Shown here: positions 38,743 through 48,997 of the stretch, in pieces
How the letters are laid out: the number at the start of each line of letters is the position of its first letter
Numbering within the stretch: position 1 is the stretch's first letter
Source of the DNA: an uncultured Desulfobacterales bacterium
GTDB taxonomy: Bacteria; Desulfobacterota; Desulfobulbia; Desulfobulbales; Desulfocapsaceae
Assembly (NCBI GenBank): GCA_937915545.1
Contig: CALGIJ010000026.1
Span: forward strand, 1 to 64,000
Direction: 5' to 3'
DNA length: 64,000 nucleotides
Position numbers and translations under genes: made by a program
The notes under the pieces: model-generated
The model's input: only the letters and a program-made list of their open reading frames with translations
What the model was told of the DNA's origin: nothing
The model's database searches: none

Positions 38743-40350
38743 TTATTTCAGGTCAACACCATAGAAGATGTTGCCGCCGAAGGGATCGATGCGGAAGTCG
38801 ACCACTTCCTTGCGGACGGGCTGGAAGACGACGGAATGACCGATGGTCGCCCAGGGGGCCTGGTCTTTGAAAATGACCTGGGCCTGCTGATAGAGCTTGG
38901 TGCGCTCGGCCGGGTCGGCGGTGACCTTGGCCTTCTGGATCAGCTCGTCGAAGGGCTTGTAGCACCACTGGGCGCGGTTGGCGTTGCCGACGGCGTCACA
39001 GCCGAGGAGGACGGCGAGGAAGTTGTCCGGGTCGCCGTTGTCACCAGTCCAGCCAAGGATGACGGCGCCGTCACGATCTTTTTCCTTGGAACGCTTGAGA
39101 TACTCGGCCCACTCGTAGGAGACGATCTCCACGGTGACGCCGACGGCGGCAAAGTCGGCCTGGATCATCTCGGCGGTGCGGCGGGCGTTGGGCATGTAGG
39201 GGCGCTGCACCGGCATCGCCCAGACCTTCATCTTGAGATCCTTGACGCCGGCTTCGGCGAGCATCTTCTTGGCGGCGGCGGGATCGTAGGCATCGTCGAC
39301 GACCGCGTCGTTATAAGACCAGATGGTCGGCGGGATGGGGTTCTTGGCGATCTTGCCCGAGCCCTGATAGACGGCTTCGAGGATGGCCTGCTTGTTGATG
39401 GCCATGTTCAGCGCCTTGCGGACCTTGGGGTTGTCGAAGGGGGCCATGGAGGTGTTATAGGCGAGATAGGCGACGTTGAGGCCTTCCTTCTGCAGCAGGT
39501 TGACCACCGGGTCTTTCTTCATCGCCTCGAGGTCGGCGGGGTTGGGGTTGAACATCACCTGGCATTCATTGGCTTTGAGCTTCTGGTAACGGACCGAGGG
39601 ATCGGGGGTGATGGCGAACACCAGGTTGTCGACCGGAGTCTTGCCGCGCCAGTAGTTGGGGTTGGCCTGATAGCGGATGACAGCGTCCTTCTGGTAGGCG
39701 ACGAACTGGAAGGGGCCGGTGCCGACCGGCTCGAAGTCGACCTTGTCCGGGGTGCCGGCCTTCATCATCTTGTCGGCGTATTCGGCGGAGTGGATGGAGG
39801 CGAAGTCCATGGCGAGGTTGGCGATCATCGGTGCTTCCTGGCGCTTGAGGACGAACTTCACCGTATAGTCGTCGACTTTGACGATCTCCTTGATGAGGTC
39901 GGGCATCGACATGCTGTTGAAGTACTCGTACTTGGCGCCGCCGACCTTATGATAGGGGTGGTTCTTGTCGAACTGGCGCATGAAGGTGAAGATGACGTCG
40001 TCGGCGTTGAAGTCGCGGGTCGGCGTGAAGTTGGCGGTGGTATGGAACTTGACGCCCTTGCGGAGGTGGAAGGTGTACTCCATGCCGTCGGCGGAGATGT
40101 CCCATTTCTCGGCGAGGCCGGGCTCGATCTCGGTGGTGCCGCGCTTGAAGGCGGTCAGTTTGTCGAACAGGGCGCGCGAGGAGGCGTCGAAGGTGGTGCC
40201 GGCGGTGTAAAAGGCCGGGTTGAAGCCTTCCGGGCTCCCTTCCGAGCAGAACACCAGAGTCTTGGGCGCCGCCCAGGCGCTCGCCGAAGCGAGCAGCAGC
40301 GATGCCCCACACAGGGCTGCAATCAGCTTTCTGCTTTTTTTCATCGTCAT
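38743..40350 (-). CDS. dppA: Dipeptide-binding protein, periplasmic (DppA type)
   Basis: 535 residues. Signal peptide MTMKKSRKLIAALCGASL... with cleavage near ASAWA-AP; mature part is a peptide/nickel-type cluster C binding protein (SPEGFNPAFYTAGTTFDASS, FVLKRQEAP, EWAEYLKR, LGWTGDNGDPDNFL). The WTGDNGDPDNFL segment is characteristic of DppA. AGGAG lies 4 nt before ATG 40350 and 10 before the in-frame ATG 40344, either may be used. Delivers peptides to DppBC. Confidence 0.93.
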   Translation of the reverse strand: MTMKKSRKLIAALCGASLLLASASAWAAPKTLVFCSEGSPEGFNPAFYTAGTTFDASSRALFDKLTAFKRGTTEIEPGLAEKWDISADGMEYTFHLRKGVKFHTTANFTPTRDFNADDVIFTFMRQFDKNHPYHKVGGAKYEYFNSMSMPDLIKEIVKVDDYTVKFVLKRQEAPMIANLAMDFASIHSAEYADKMMKAGTPDKVDFEPVGTGPFQFVAYQKDAVIRYQANPNYWRGKTPVDNLVFAITPDPSVRYQKLKANECQVMFNPNPADLEAMKKDPVVNLLQKEGLNVAYLAYNTSMAPFDNPKVRKALNMAINKQAILEAVYQGSGKIAKNPIPPTIWSYNDAVVDDAYDPAAAKKMLAEAGVKDLKMKVWAMPVQRPYMPNARRTAEMIQADFAAVGVTVEIVSYEWAEYLKRSKEKDRDGAVILGWTGDNGDPDNFLAVLLGCDAVGNANRAQWCYKPFDELIQKAKVTADPAERTKLYQQAQVIFKDQAPWATIGHSVVFQPVRKEVVDFRIDPFGGNIFYGVDLK

Positions 40351-40700
40351 GTATCTCCTGTTAAATAGATATTCCTTGCAGGTCTTTTTGCAGACCCACG
40401 CCATGGCCGTCCGCTATTACGTGAAACACGTGCGAACGTTGAAAACTACGGAGTGCTGACAACGCCTCCCATACTAGAACGTTGTGGGCGATTAGTAAAA
40501 TGGTTTTAACTCCAGCCCAGGAAAGAGTTTTGGCAAAACAAAAATATGTTTTGCCTCTCTACACAAATGGCGTCCAACCCGTTGCCGCCTGCGCAGGGCC
40601 TTGCCTCAGCCCGTTCTTCTCGAGGTGACCTCGTGGTGAGGGTCGCGGCTGCCACCCGCCGCTCTTCCTGGCAGCTTCTTGCTTCCTCTTGCCGCTCCCT
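40351..40700. other. Intergenic region upstream of dppA
   Basis: 350 bp between the CYTH gene end and dppA, both minus strand. AT-richer; contains the palindrome described separately and a CACGTGTTTCACGTAAT stretch with several inverted repeats near dppA. No protein-coding gene is credible here. Confidence 0.4.
40532..40555. repeat. 9-bp-arm inverted repeat upstream of dppA
   Basis: GGCAAAACA and TGTTTTGCC are perfect complements around a 6-nt AT loop. Not followed by a T-run on either side; a regulator site or an mRNA hairpin at the end of the CYTH transcript are both possible. Confidence 0.55.
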
Positions 40701-41204
40701 TCAGCCTGCCGCCGGCCGGTTGCCCGCGCTTTCCCTGTCCTGCCACTGGCAGTAGGGGTAGCGCACCAGGCTGGCGTTATAGTAGCGGCTGTCGCCGGTG
40801 ACTTCGGCACCGAGCCAGGGGGGCAGGGAGAAGGCCTCGTCAACCGCCTCGAGCTCGATCTCGGCGATGACCAGACCGGCGTTTTCGCCAAAAAATTCAT
40901 CCACTTCCCACATATGTCCATCGTGGGGCACCACGGTGCGCGTTTTCTCGATAAGCGGCCGGGTGCAGAGGTGCTCGAGCATCTCGGCGGCATCGCTGAC
41001 GGGAATGGCGTATTCGTACTCGCGGCGCACGCCATCGACGCTGGGCCCCTTGATGGTCAGAAAACCACGCTCGCCGGCGATGCGCACCCGCACCGTGCGG
41101 CCCTTATCGCTGTTGAGGTAGCCCTGGCGGTAGAGCACAGCCTGGCCTGCCCCGCGCCAGGAGCTGTCGCCGACGAGGAATTTCCTCTCGATTTCCTTAC
41201 CCAT
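40701..41204 (-). CDS. CYTH-domain protein (triphosphate tunnel metalloenzyme)
   Basis: 167 residues. The N-terminal EIERKFL signature, RVRI..ERGFLTIKG, RREYEYAI, IEKTRTVV, WEVDEFFGEN and AEIELE motifs are all in place, forming the positively charged tunnel with acidic metal ligands. Family members hydrolyse inorganic triphosphate or act on other triphosphates; not class IV adenylate cyclase by default. Its start overlaps the preceding gene by 8 bp. Confidence 0.9.
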   Translation of the reverse strand: MGKEIERKFLVGDSSWRGAGQAVLYRQGYLNSDKGRTVRVRIAGERGFLTIKGPSVDGVRREYEYAIPVSDAAEMLEHLCTRPLIEKTRTVVPHDGHMWEVDEFFGENAGLVIAEIELEAVDEAFSLPPWLGAEVTGDSRYYNASLVRYPYCQWQDRESAGNRPAAG

Positions 41205-42000
41205 GCTGGCCCCCTCCCCTGGCGGCGTCGGCGGTTTCGGTGAGCTGCGTCGCGGTGAAATTGATGGTGGCGTAGACGGTCAGTACCGGGAACATCACGG
41301 CGACCGCGAAGATGTTGAGCAGCGGGATCATGCCGAGCAGAGTCGGTATCAGGCCGAGACGCAGGGCGAGGAGGCGGTGGCGACGCAGCCAGTCGAGTTT
41401 TTCCCCCAGGGACCAGCGGCGACGTGAAGTGGGGTAGTCGATGAACATCAGCGTTGAATAAAAGGTATAAAGAAGAACCGCAAGCACCTGGCCGATGACA
41501 GGCAGCAAGTTGACCATGAGGGCGGCGATGGTGACGACGATGCCGAAGAGGGCGATTTTCAGGCCCTCGCCGATATCGCGGAGGATGCCGCCCAGGCTCA
41601 GCGCGGCGTCGGCCTCGAAGCGCTCGCCGGCCTCGAGACGCTCGGCGGTGGCGCTGAGCAGGGAGTAGCCAGGGGAAGTCAGGGTATAGGCGAGGAGGAA
41701 GGAGAGGTAGAAGGCGACCAGCCGTGAGATGAGCTGCAGGAGCCAGCTGCCGGCCACCCAGGCCGAGTGCTTGATGGTGCCCCAGACGCCCGCTGCGGCC
41801 GGGGCGGCGGCGGTGAAGCCGGCGGTGGCCTGATCGATGGCGTCGACCGCCAGCGAGTAACCCAGCCAGGTGAGGGCGACGGTCACCACGAAGAGGAGGA
41901 AGCTCTGCAGCAGCAGGGCCCTGCTGTGCAACATGAGCGCAATCGCCCGCGACAGGGAGCGGTGGCGGACGGTGGCGCTGACAATCGGTTGCCTTTTCAT
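41197..42000 (-). CDS. CysZ/EI24-family membrane protein
   Basis: 267 residues, about four to six hydrophobic helices; matches the EI24/CysZ family (FEADAALSLGGILRDIGEGLKIALFGIVV, LLPVIGQVLAVLL, FYSTLMFIDYP). E. coli CysZ is a sulfate channel, but distant members do not all transport sulfate. ATG 42000 with AGGAG upstream. It is first in a two-gene operon with the CYTH gene and has a clear promoter. Confidence 0.8.
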   Translation of the reverse strand: MKRQPIVSATVRHRSLSRAIALMLHSRALLLQSFLLFVVTVALTWLGYSLAVDAIDQATAGFTAAAPAAAGVWGTIKHSAWVAGSWLLQLISRLVAFYLSFLLAYTLTSPGYSLLSATAERLEAGERFEADAALSLGGILRDIGEGLKIALFGIVVTIAALMVNLLPVIGQVLAVLLYTFYSTLMFIDYPTSRRRWSLGEKLDWLRRHRLLALRLGLIPTLLGMIPLLNIFAVAVMFPVLTVYATINFTATQLTETADAARGGGQHG

Positions 42001-42148
42001 TTGTTCTCCTGGTATAACGGGGTGGGTCGGCCGGCCGCACCATGCGTGCCTGGCCGGTCGGCGCGGCGATGGTCTCCTCCCCGCGACGGATCGGCCGGCC
42101 AGGCCAAGGCGCCCGGCGGCACTGGACCGTCGCGGCAGACACCTCTTG

Positions 42149-42176
42149 AGTATAGGCGTTTTTTCCTCTCTGTAAA
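42149..42176 (-). promoter_or_regulatory. Promoter of the CysZ-like/CYTH operon
   Basis: On the minus strand TTTACA (42176-42171) and TATACT (42154-42149) with a 16-nt spacer. A good fit; start near 42141. Confidence 0.7.
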
Positions 42177-42217
42177 GGGAAGCGGATCCCGGCAGCCGGG
42201 ACCCGCGCGACATATCT

Positions 42218-43585
42218 ATGGCGGAATTGGGCAAAAAGCAGCGGCGGTCGGTCTTTGTCTGCCACAGCTGCGGCTACGAGAGCGGCAAGTGGCTGGGGCG
42301 CTGCCCCGGTTGCGGCGAGTGGGAGAGCCTCCGCGAAGAGCGGGTGATTCCGGCTGCCCCCGTCACCATCGGCGGCGGCGGGGCTCCGCTGCCGCTGGCC
42401 CTGGCCCCCGATGGCGACGAGGTCCGCCTGGTTACCGGCCTGGAAGAGCTCGACCGTGTCCTCGGCGGGGGCATCGTCCCCGGCTCGGTGGTGCTCATCG
42501 GCGGCGAGCCCGGCATCGGCAAGTCGACACTGCTTCTGCACCTCCTCGCCGCCGTGGCCGGTGAGGAAAGGAAGGTCCTCTATATCTCCGGAGAGGAGTC
42601 GGCGGGGCAGATCAAGATGCGCGCCCGGCGCCTTGGCGCCATCCGTGAGCAGCAGTTCCTCGCCACCGAGAACGAGGTCGCCCATATCCTCGCCATGGCC
42701 TGCGCCATGCGACCGAGCCTGGTGGCGGTGGACTCCATCCAGACCCTGGTCTGCGGCGACCTCCCCTCGACCCCCGGTTCGGTCAGCCAGGTGCGCGAGT
42801 CGGCCTATCGTCTCCTCGGCATGGCCAAGAAGGAGGGCATCCCGGTGGTTCTCGTCGGTCATGTCACCAAGGACGGCGCCATCGCCGGGCCGAAGGTGTT
42901 GGAGCACATGGTCGACACCGTGCTCTACTTCGAGGGCGACCGCAGCCACGCCTTCCGCATCCTGCGCACCGTCAAGAACCGCTTCGGCTCCACCAACGAG
43001 ATCGGCGTCTTCGAGATGAAGGGCGAGGGCCTGGTGCAGGTGCGCAACCCCTCGGAGATCTTCCTCGCCGAACGGCCCCTTAACGAGCCGGGGTCGGTAG
43101 TGCTGCCCAGCGTCGAGGGTACCAGGCCGATCCTCGTCGAGGTGCAGGCCCTGGTCAGTCCCACCAACCTGGGCACGGCACGCCGCACCGCCATCGGCGC
43201 CGACCCGCAGCGGCTGTCACTGCTCTGCGCGGTGCTCGAGAAAAAGGGCGGGCTCGACCTCTACGGACATGATATCTTTCTCAATATCGCCGGTGGCATC
43301 CGTATCGAGGAGCCGGCCCTCGACCTCGGCATGATCTGCGCCCTGGCCTCGAGCCTTCTCGAGAAGCCCATCCCCCCCACCACCGTGGTCTGCGGCGAGG
43401 TCGGCCTGGCCGGCGAGGTGCGTGCCGTCGGGCAGGTGGACGTGCGTATCCGCGAGGCGCAACGGCTGGGCTTCACCCGCTTTGTCCTCCCTGCCGGCAA
43501 CCGCGATCGCCTCACCTGGACGCCGGATATCGAGCTGCTGCCGGTGGCTGGCATCCCCGAGCTGCTGCGCCGCCTCTTTCCCTGA
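42218..43585 (+). CDS. radA: DNA repair/branch-migration protein RadA
   Basis: 455 residues, full length. C4 zinc finger (CxxC ... CPGC at 15-33), Walker A GGEPGIGKST, the RadA-specific KNRFGSTNEIGVF and a C-terminal Lon-protease-like domain (270-455, no catalytic Ser/Lys pair expected). Acts at recombination intermediates with RecA. Divergent from the CysZ-like gene; ribosome binding site weak. Confidence 0.95.
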   Translation: MAELGKKQRRSVFVCHSCGYESGKWLGRCPGCGEWESLREERVIPAAPVTIGGGGAPLPLALAPDGDEVRLVTGLEELDRVLGGGIVPGSVVLIGGEPGIGKSTLLLHLLAAVAGEERKVLYISGEESAGQIKMRARRLGAIREQQFLATENEVAHILAMACAMRPSLVAVDSIQTLVCGDLPSTPGSVSQVRESAYRLLGMAKKEGIPVVLVGHVTKDGAIAGPKVLEHMVDTVLYFEGDRSHAFRILRTVKNRFGSTNEIGVFEMKGEGLVQVRNPSEIFLAERPLNEPGSVVLPSVEGTRPILVEVQALVSPTNLGTARRTAIGADPQRLSLLCAVLEKKGGLDLYGHDIFLNIAGGIRIEEPALDLGMICALASSLLEKPIPPTTVVCGEVGLAGEVRAVGQVDVRIREAQRLGFTRFVLPAGNRDRLTWTPDIELLPVAGIPELLRRLFP

Positions 43586-43629
43586 TCCCGGGCGGCTCTG
43601 CCGCCCCACATTTCACCCAAGGAGCCTCC

Positions 43630-43743
43630 ATGAGCCACGACACCCATCACGAGCACCACGAGGACCATTCCGTCAATATCAAGGTGGCGGTCTTTTTCAT
43701 CGCCGTCCTGGCCATGGTGACCTTTATCGCCCTCATCGGCTGA
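43630..43743 (+). CDS. 37-residue His-rich single-helix membrane peptide
   Basis: ATG 43630 with AAGGAG 5-6 nt upstream, TGA at 43741. The first 13 residues hold five histidines (MSHDTHHEHHEDH); residues 17-36 form one hydrophobic helix (KVAVFFIAVLAMVTFIALIG). It lies 44 bp after radA and 12 bp before the cyclase-like gene, on the same strand, so probably co-transcribed. No known family recognised; a small membrane protein with a metal-binding tail is a reading of the composition, not a function. Confidence 0.6.
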   Translation: MSHDTHHEHHEDHSVNIKVAVFFIAVLAMVTFIALIG

Positions 43744-43755
43744 GAGGCGGGGGGG

Positions 43756-45066
43756 ATGGCGATGGATCAGGGCGAAGAACGGGAGGTGGTCATCCTCATG
43801 ACCGATATGGTCAACTACTCCCACAAGTCCCTGGGGATGACGCCGATGGAAATTCGCGACTTCCTCGTCGGCTACCACCACGAGATCGAGAGTCTCTTCT
43901 GCCGGCGCGAGAGTTTTCCGATGGAACTCGAGCCGTCCGCCGGAGATGGTTGCGTGGCCGTCTTCGACAAGCGGCCGAGCGGTGACAATGTCGAGGTCTG
44001 CACCAGGGCCCTGCAGGCGGTGGTGCAGGCGGCGGAGGCCATCAGCTCCGGGGCTCTCATCCCGACGCGCATGGGTCTGCTCCTCGGCCGCATTGTCGAG
44101 GCCCGGCTCGGTAACCGCGCCCTCAAGTTCGGGGGAAGCTTCTCGGTCGCCAACCGCTTCGAGGAACTGTGCGGATATTTCGGCACCAGCTTCCTCATGG
44201 ATCGCGAGGTGGCGAGGAACTGCCCCTCCTTCGCCCTCGACCTGGTCAACATCGCCAAAGTCAGCCTGAAAAGCGTACAGCACCCGATGAACCTCTACAC
44301 CATCTACCGGCCGGGCCTGCATCGCTGCCCGCGGGAGGTCGACGAGGCCGGTCTGCGCACCTTTATCGCCTTGAAAAACCAGGCCATGGAGTATTTCGGC
44401 GGCAACCAGCTGACCGGCATCACCCCCGATTTCCCGCGGGTGCGCGAAGAGCTGCAGTCCGCCCAGCAGCTCTTCCGCCAGCTCACCGGCCGCGACGACC
44501 TGGCCACCGAGCGCATTCTCGAGTATATCCGCGAGACCCCCCAGCCCGATGCCGATTTCGTCGTCACCGGCATGAAGCTGATGGAGAAGAGGCGCGACTC
44601 CATGGGCGAGCGCCTCTTCCACCTGTCGCGGCAGCTGCTGCGGGCGATGAACCCGGACTTCTACCACGCCCTGGTGGTCGATACCTCCTGGGAACGGTAT
44701 TTCAAGCTGGAGTGGCGCAAAAAGGGGGAGGACATCATCACCATCGGCAGCGCCCCCGACGGCATTTACTACCTCGACAGCGGCACGGCGCATACCGTCA
44801 ATGGCAGGGGGGAACTGCTTTCGGTGATCGAGGAGGGGTCGATCTTCGGTGAGATGGCCTACTTCGCCGACGAGAAGCGGCGCACGGCGACGGTGGTCGC
44901 CGCAAGCGACGTGGTGCTGCGCAAGATCGGCACCGAGGACTTCATCAATCTGCCGGTGGTCATGGACATCCTGCGCCACATCGCCACCGGGCGCCGCCGC
45001 GACATGGTCGCCACACCCGGCCGGCCCGAAGACCGGGCAGCATCCCCCCCGATACCCGTTGAGTGA
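43756..45066 (+). CDS. Cyclase-homology domain / cNMP-binding domain fusion protein
   Basis: 436 residues. N-terminal class III nucleotidyl cyclase homology domain (about 8-190): first metal Asp17 in LMTDMVNYS, second Asp64 in AGDGCVAVF. The transition-state Asn of class III cyclases (four residues before the Arg) is Ser130, with Arg134 retained. A helical linker (195-315) precedes a C-terminal cyclic-nucleotide-binding domain (about 325-410) with FGEMAYF...RTATV. May be active or a degenerate sensor. ATG 43756. The C-terminus meets the convergent degP gene 22 bp on. Confidence 0.85.
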   Translation: MAMDQGEEREVVILMTDMVNYSHKSLGMTPMEIRDFLVGYHHEIESLFCRRESFPMELEPSAGDGCVAVFDKRPSGDNVEVCTRALQAVVQAAEAISSGALIPTRMGLLLGRIVEARLGNRALKFGGSFSVANRFEELCGYFGTSFLMDREVARNCPSFALDLVNIAKVSLKSVQHPMNLYTIYRPGLHRCPREVDEAGLRTFIALKNQAMEYFGGNQLTGITPDFPRVREELQSAQQLFRQLTGRDDLATERILEYIRETPQPDADFVVTGMKLMEKRRDSMGERLFHLSRQLLRAMNPDFYHALVVDTSWERYFKLEWRKKGEDIITIGSAPDGIYYLDSGTAHTVNGRGELLSVIEEGSIFGEMAYFADEKRRTATVVAASDVVLRKIGTEDFINLPVVMDILRHIATGRRRDMVATPGRPEDRAASPPIPVE

Positions 45067-45087
45067 GGATGCGGCCGGTGTGGTCTG

Positions 45088-46557
<1,470 letters not shown>

Positions 46558-46707
46558 GTTCGTCTTCTCCTTGGAGTGACAGGGGATATGGAGGGGCGCC
46601 CCGTGGCGCGCCCCCATAGGGGGCAAACCTCTCTGGTCCTGCAGCAACAGTAAGTGGAAAGAGCTGCCGGTCAAGAAAGATTGCCAAAATGTAATCCTTG
46701 AACAAAA

Positions 46708-46742
46708 ACGGGCGGAACGGGGCCTGGCCCCGCTCCGCCCGT
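46708..46742 (-). terminator. Terminator after class II DAHP synthase
   Basis: ACGGGCGGA(A)CGGGGC pairs with GCCCCG(C)TCCGCCCGT, loop CTG; on the minus strand the stem ends GTTTTTGTT. 29 bp downstream of the DAHP synthase stop. Confidence 0.8.
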
Positions 46743-46770
46743 CGCTGGCGGCAGCTGGTTGCGTCGCTGT

Positions 46771-48120
46771 TCAGCTGCGGATCATGTCAGCGATCTGGAA
46801 GGCCACCTCGAGGCTCTGCTCGGCGTTGAGGCGCGGGTCGCAGGTGGTGAGGTAGTTGGCGGAGAGCTGCTCGTCGAGGATGTTATGGGCGCCGCCGGTG
46901 CATTCGGTGACGTCGTTGCCGGTCATCTCGAAATGAACGCCGCCGGGGACCGTCCCTTCTGACCAGTGGGCCTCGAAGAAGCAGGTGATCTCGGAGAGGA
47001 TGTCGTTGAAGTTGCGCGTCTTGTGGCCGGAGCTGGCGGTATAGGTGTTGGCGTGCATCGGGTCGCAGCTCCAGACGATGTTGAAGCCCTCGCGCTTCAT
47101 CTCGCGCAATAGCAGCGACAGGGCCTTCTCCACCTTCTTGAGCCCGAAGCGGGTGATCAGGGTGAGGCGGCCCGGCTCGTTGGCTGGGTTGAGCACCTGC
47201 ACCAGGCGCTTGATATCATCGAGGTCGTAACTCGGGCCGATCTTCACTCCCACCGGATTGTGGACGCCGCGCAGGAACTCGACGTGGGCGCCGTTCACCT
47301 GGCGGGTGCGCTCGCCGATCCATAGCATGTGCGCCGAGCAGTCGTACCAGTCGCCGGTGATCGAGTCGACCCGCGTCATAGCCTCCTCGTACTGCAGCAG
47401 CAGGGCCTCGTGGGAGGTGAAGAGCTCGGTCTGGTTGATCTGCGGTGCCTCGGCGGAGATGCCGATGGTCTCCATGAACTTGATCGCCTGACTGATCTGC
47501 TTGGCCATGCGATCATAGGAGCGGCCCATGGGCGAGTTGGCGACGAACTCCTGGTTCCACGCCTGGACCCGCTGCAGTGAGCCGAAGCCGCCGCGGGTGA
47601 AGGCGCGCAGCAGGTTGAGGGTCGAGGCGGCCATGTTGTAGCCCCGGAGCATGTACTTGGGGTTGGGGGTGCGCGCCTCGGGGGTGAACTCGGCCCGGTT
47701 GACCATGTCGCCGCGGTAGGAGGGAAGGGTCACCCCGTCGATGGTCTCGGTGTCGGAGGAGCGCGGTTTGGCGAACTGGCCGGCGATGCGGCCCATCTTG
47801 ATGACTGGCTTGCCGCCGGCGTAGGTGAGCACCACCGCCATCTGCAGCAGCACCTTGAGGGTCTCGCGGATGTTGGGGGCGGTGATCTGCGAGAAGTTTT
47901 CCGAACAGTCGCCGCCCTGGAGGAGGAAGGCCTCGCCGCGCGAGGCCTGGGCGAGCTGCTGCTTGAGCGAGCGGATCTCGCCGGCAAAAACCAGGGGCGG
48001 GAGGATGGCGAGGTCCTCGAGGACTCGCTCCACGGCCTGCTCGTCGGGCCAGGCCGGCTGCTGCAGGGCGAGGTAGTTCTTCCAGCTGTTTTTACTCCAG
48101 TTGCTTTCTCTGTTGGGCAT
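46771..48120 (-). CDS. Class II DAHP synthase
   Basis: 449 residues, plant/Mycobacterium type 3-deoxy-D-arabino-heptulosonate-7-phosphate synthase, the first shikimate step (PEP + erythrose-4-P). Metal Cys72 in QGGDCSENF, substrate Arg in KMGRIAGQFAKPRS, YRGD, GERTRQ, NPVGVKIGP, and a C-terminal SDPMHANT-like (CDPMHANT) and GGVHFEMTG block. ATG 48120 has a weak ribosome binding site. With aroD, aroK and trpB2 in the window, aromatic genes are scattered rather than clustered. Confidence 0.94.
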   Translation of the reverse strand: MPNRESNWSKNSWKNYLALQQPAWPDEQAVERVLEDLAILPPLVFAGEIRSLKQQLAQASRGEAFLLQGGDCSENFSQITAPNIRETLKVLLQMAVVLTYAGGKPVIKMGRIAGQFAKPRSSDTETIDGVTLPSYRGDMVNRAEFTPEARTPNPKYMLRGYNMAASTLNLLRAFTRGGFGSLQRVQAWNQEFVANSPMGRSYDRMAKQISQAIKFMETIGISAEAPQINQTELFTSHEALLLQYEEAMTRVDSITGDWYDCSAHMLWIGERTRQVNGAHVEFLRGVHNPVGVKIGPSYDLDDIKRLVQVLNPANEPGRLTLITRFGLKKVEKALSLLLREMKREGFNIVWSCDPMHANTYTASSGHKTRNFNDILSEITCFFEAHWSEGTVPGGVHFEMTGNDVTECTGGAHNILDEQLSANYLTTCDPRLNAEQSLEVAFQIADMIRS

Positions 48121-48211
48121 GGTCGGGTTCTCTGGGGTGGGGGTGAGCCCTCCGGGCGGGTCGGGCTTTCCGGCTGTCGGCCTGGGGCAGGGTTGAGCGT
48201 CACCGCGCCCG

Positions 48212-48754
48212 CTAGAAACAGCACCGTTCGACATCGAAGGCGTTGAGGATGCGCAGCTCCCGCTCGCGGCGGGGGCCGTCGAGGGGGGGAAGGAACTCCA
48301 GCTCTCTCTGCAGGGTCACGGCGGTGGGGTAATCGGGAATCGAGTCTACCCCATACGCGAGGATCTTGCCAGTCTTTGTCTCGAGAAGTTCGGCATCCTG
48401 CCCGTTTGTCACCACCGCCAGGGGGATGCGGTAGTCGGGGTTGAGCACCCGTGCGGCGGCGATGGCCGCCCGCTCACGGCTGACCAGGGAGCCGGGGCCG
48501 TAACGGAGGATCATCACCATGCGCCCTTCGACGATGGCGGTGAGCTCGATGGTCGAGACGACGAAACAGCGCGAGAAGAGGGTCTCGATGCGCAGACGCG
48601 GCATCAGGCTGCCAGGAGGGTAGCCCTTCTCCTCGACCATCAGCCGGGAGAGCCGCTGGCGGATGCGCTCGTCGTCGGTGTCGGTCAGTTCCTCGCCGGT
48701 GAGGTAATCGGCGAGGGTACCGTAGATGAGATGATGCGGTTTGGGGACCTTCAT
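48212..48754 (-). CDS. HsdR N-terminal-like (DUF/HSDR_N_2) protein
   Basis: 180 residues. Opening LIYGTLADYLTGEEL, then DDERIRQRLSRLMVEEKGYPPGSLMPR, matching the N-terminal nuclease-like domain of type I restriction subunits (HSDR_N_2), and VVTNGQDAELLETKTGKILAYG as its C-terminal core. The usual D-ExK nuclease residues are not evident (ELTAIVEGRMVMILRYG), so it is likely a degenerate non-nuclease member. It ends about 90 bp upstream of the DAHP synthase start. ATG 48754 follows GGAG. Confidence 0.65.
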   Translation of the reverse strand: MKVPKPHHLIYGTLADYLTGEELTDTDDERIRQRLSRLMVEEKGYPPGSLMPRLRIETLFSRCFVVSTIELTAIVEGRMVMILRYGPGSLVSRERAAIAAARVLNPDYRIPLAVVTNGQDAELLETKTGKILAYGVDSIPDYPTAVTLQRELEFLPPLDGPRRERELRILNAFDVERCCF

Positions 48755-48913
48755 GGGGGCTCCAGGGCTGTGGGGGGACGCGGTGACGATTCTGCCATAA
48801 CGGTAACACTCCCCCGCCACTTGGCAAGGCTCGCCGCTATTGGCCCCGGCCTGGAGACGGGACCTGCCCGGTCCCGCTCCGCGGGGAGGGTAAGGAAAAT
48901 TTCATCGCAACCT

Positions 48914-48942
48914 TTGGCAAATGGTCGCGGTTAGGGTACAAT
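48914..48942 (+). promoter_or_regulatory. Promoter of the omptin gene
   Basis: TTGGCA (48914-48919) and TACAAT (48937-48942), 17-nt spacer. About 55 bp upstream of the start codon, with a good AGGAGG ribosome binding site downstream. Confidence 0.75.
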
Positions 48943-48997
48943 ACCGCCATTGATGTGCGGTAAGTTCTCGTTAATTTGAGCTATAGAGGAGGTTCTC

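Noticed and set aside
38686..40368. 560-codon plus-strand open frame
   Set aside because: Antisense to dppA; low-complexity Val/Gly/Asp composition, no known fold.
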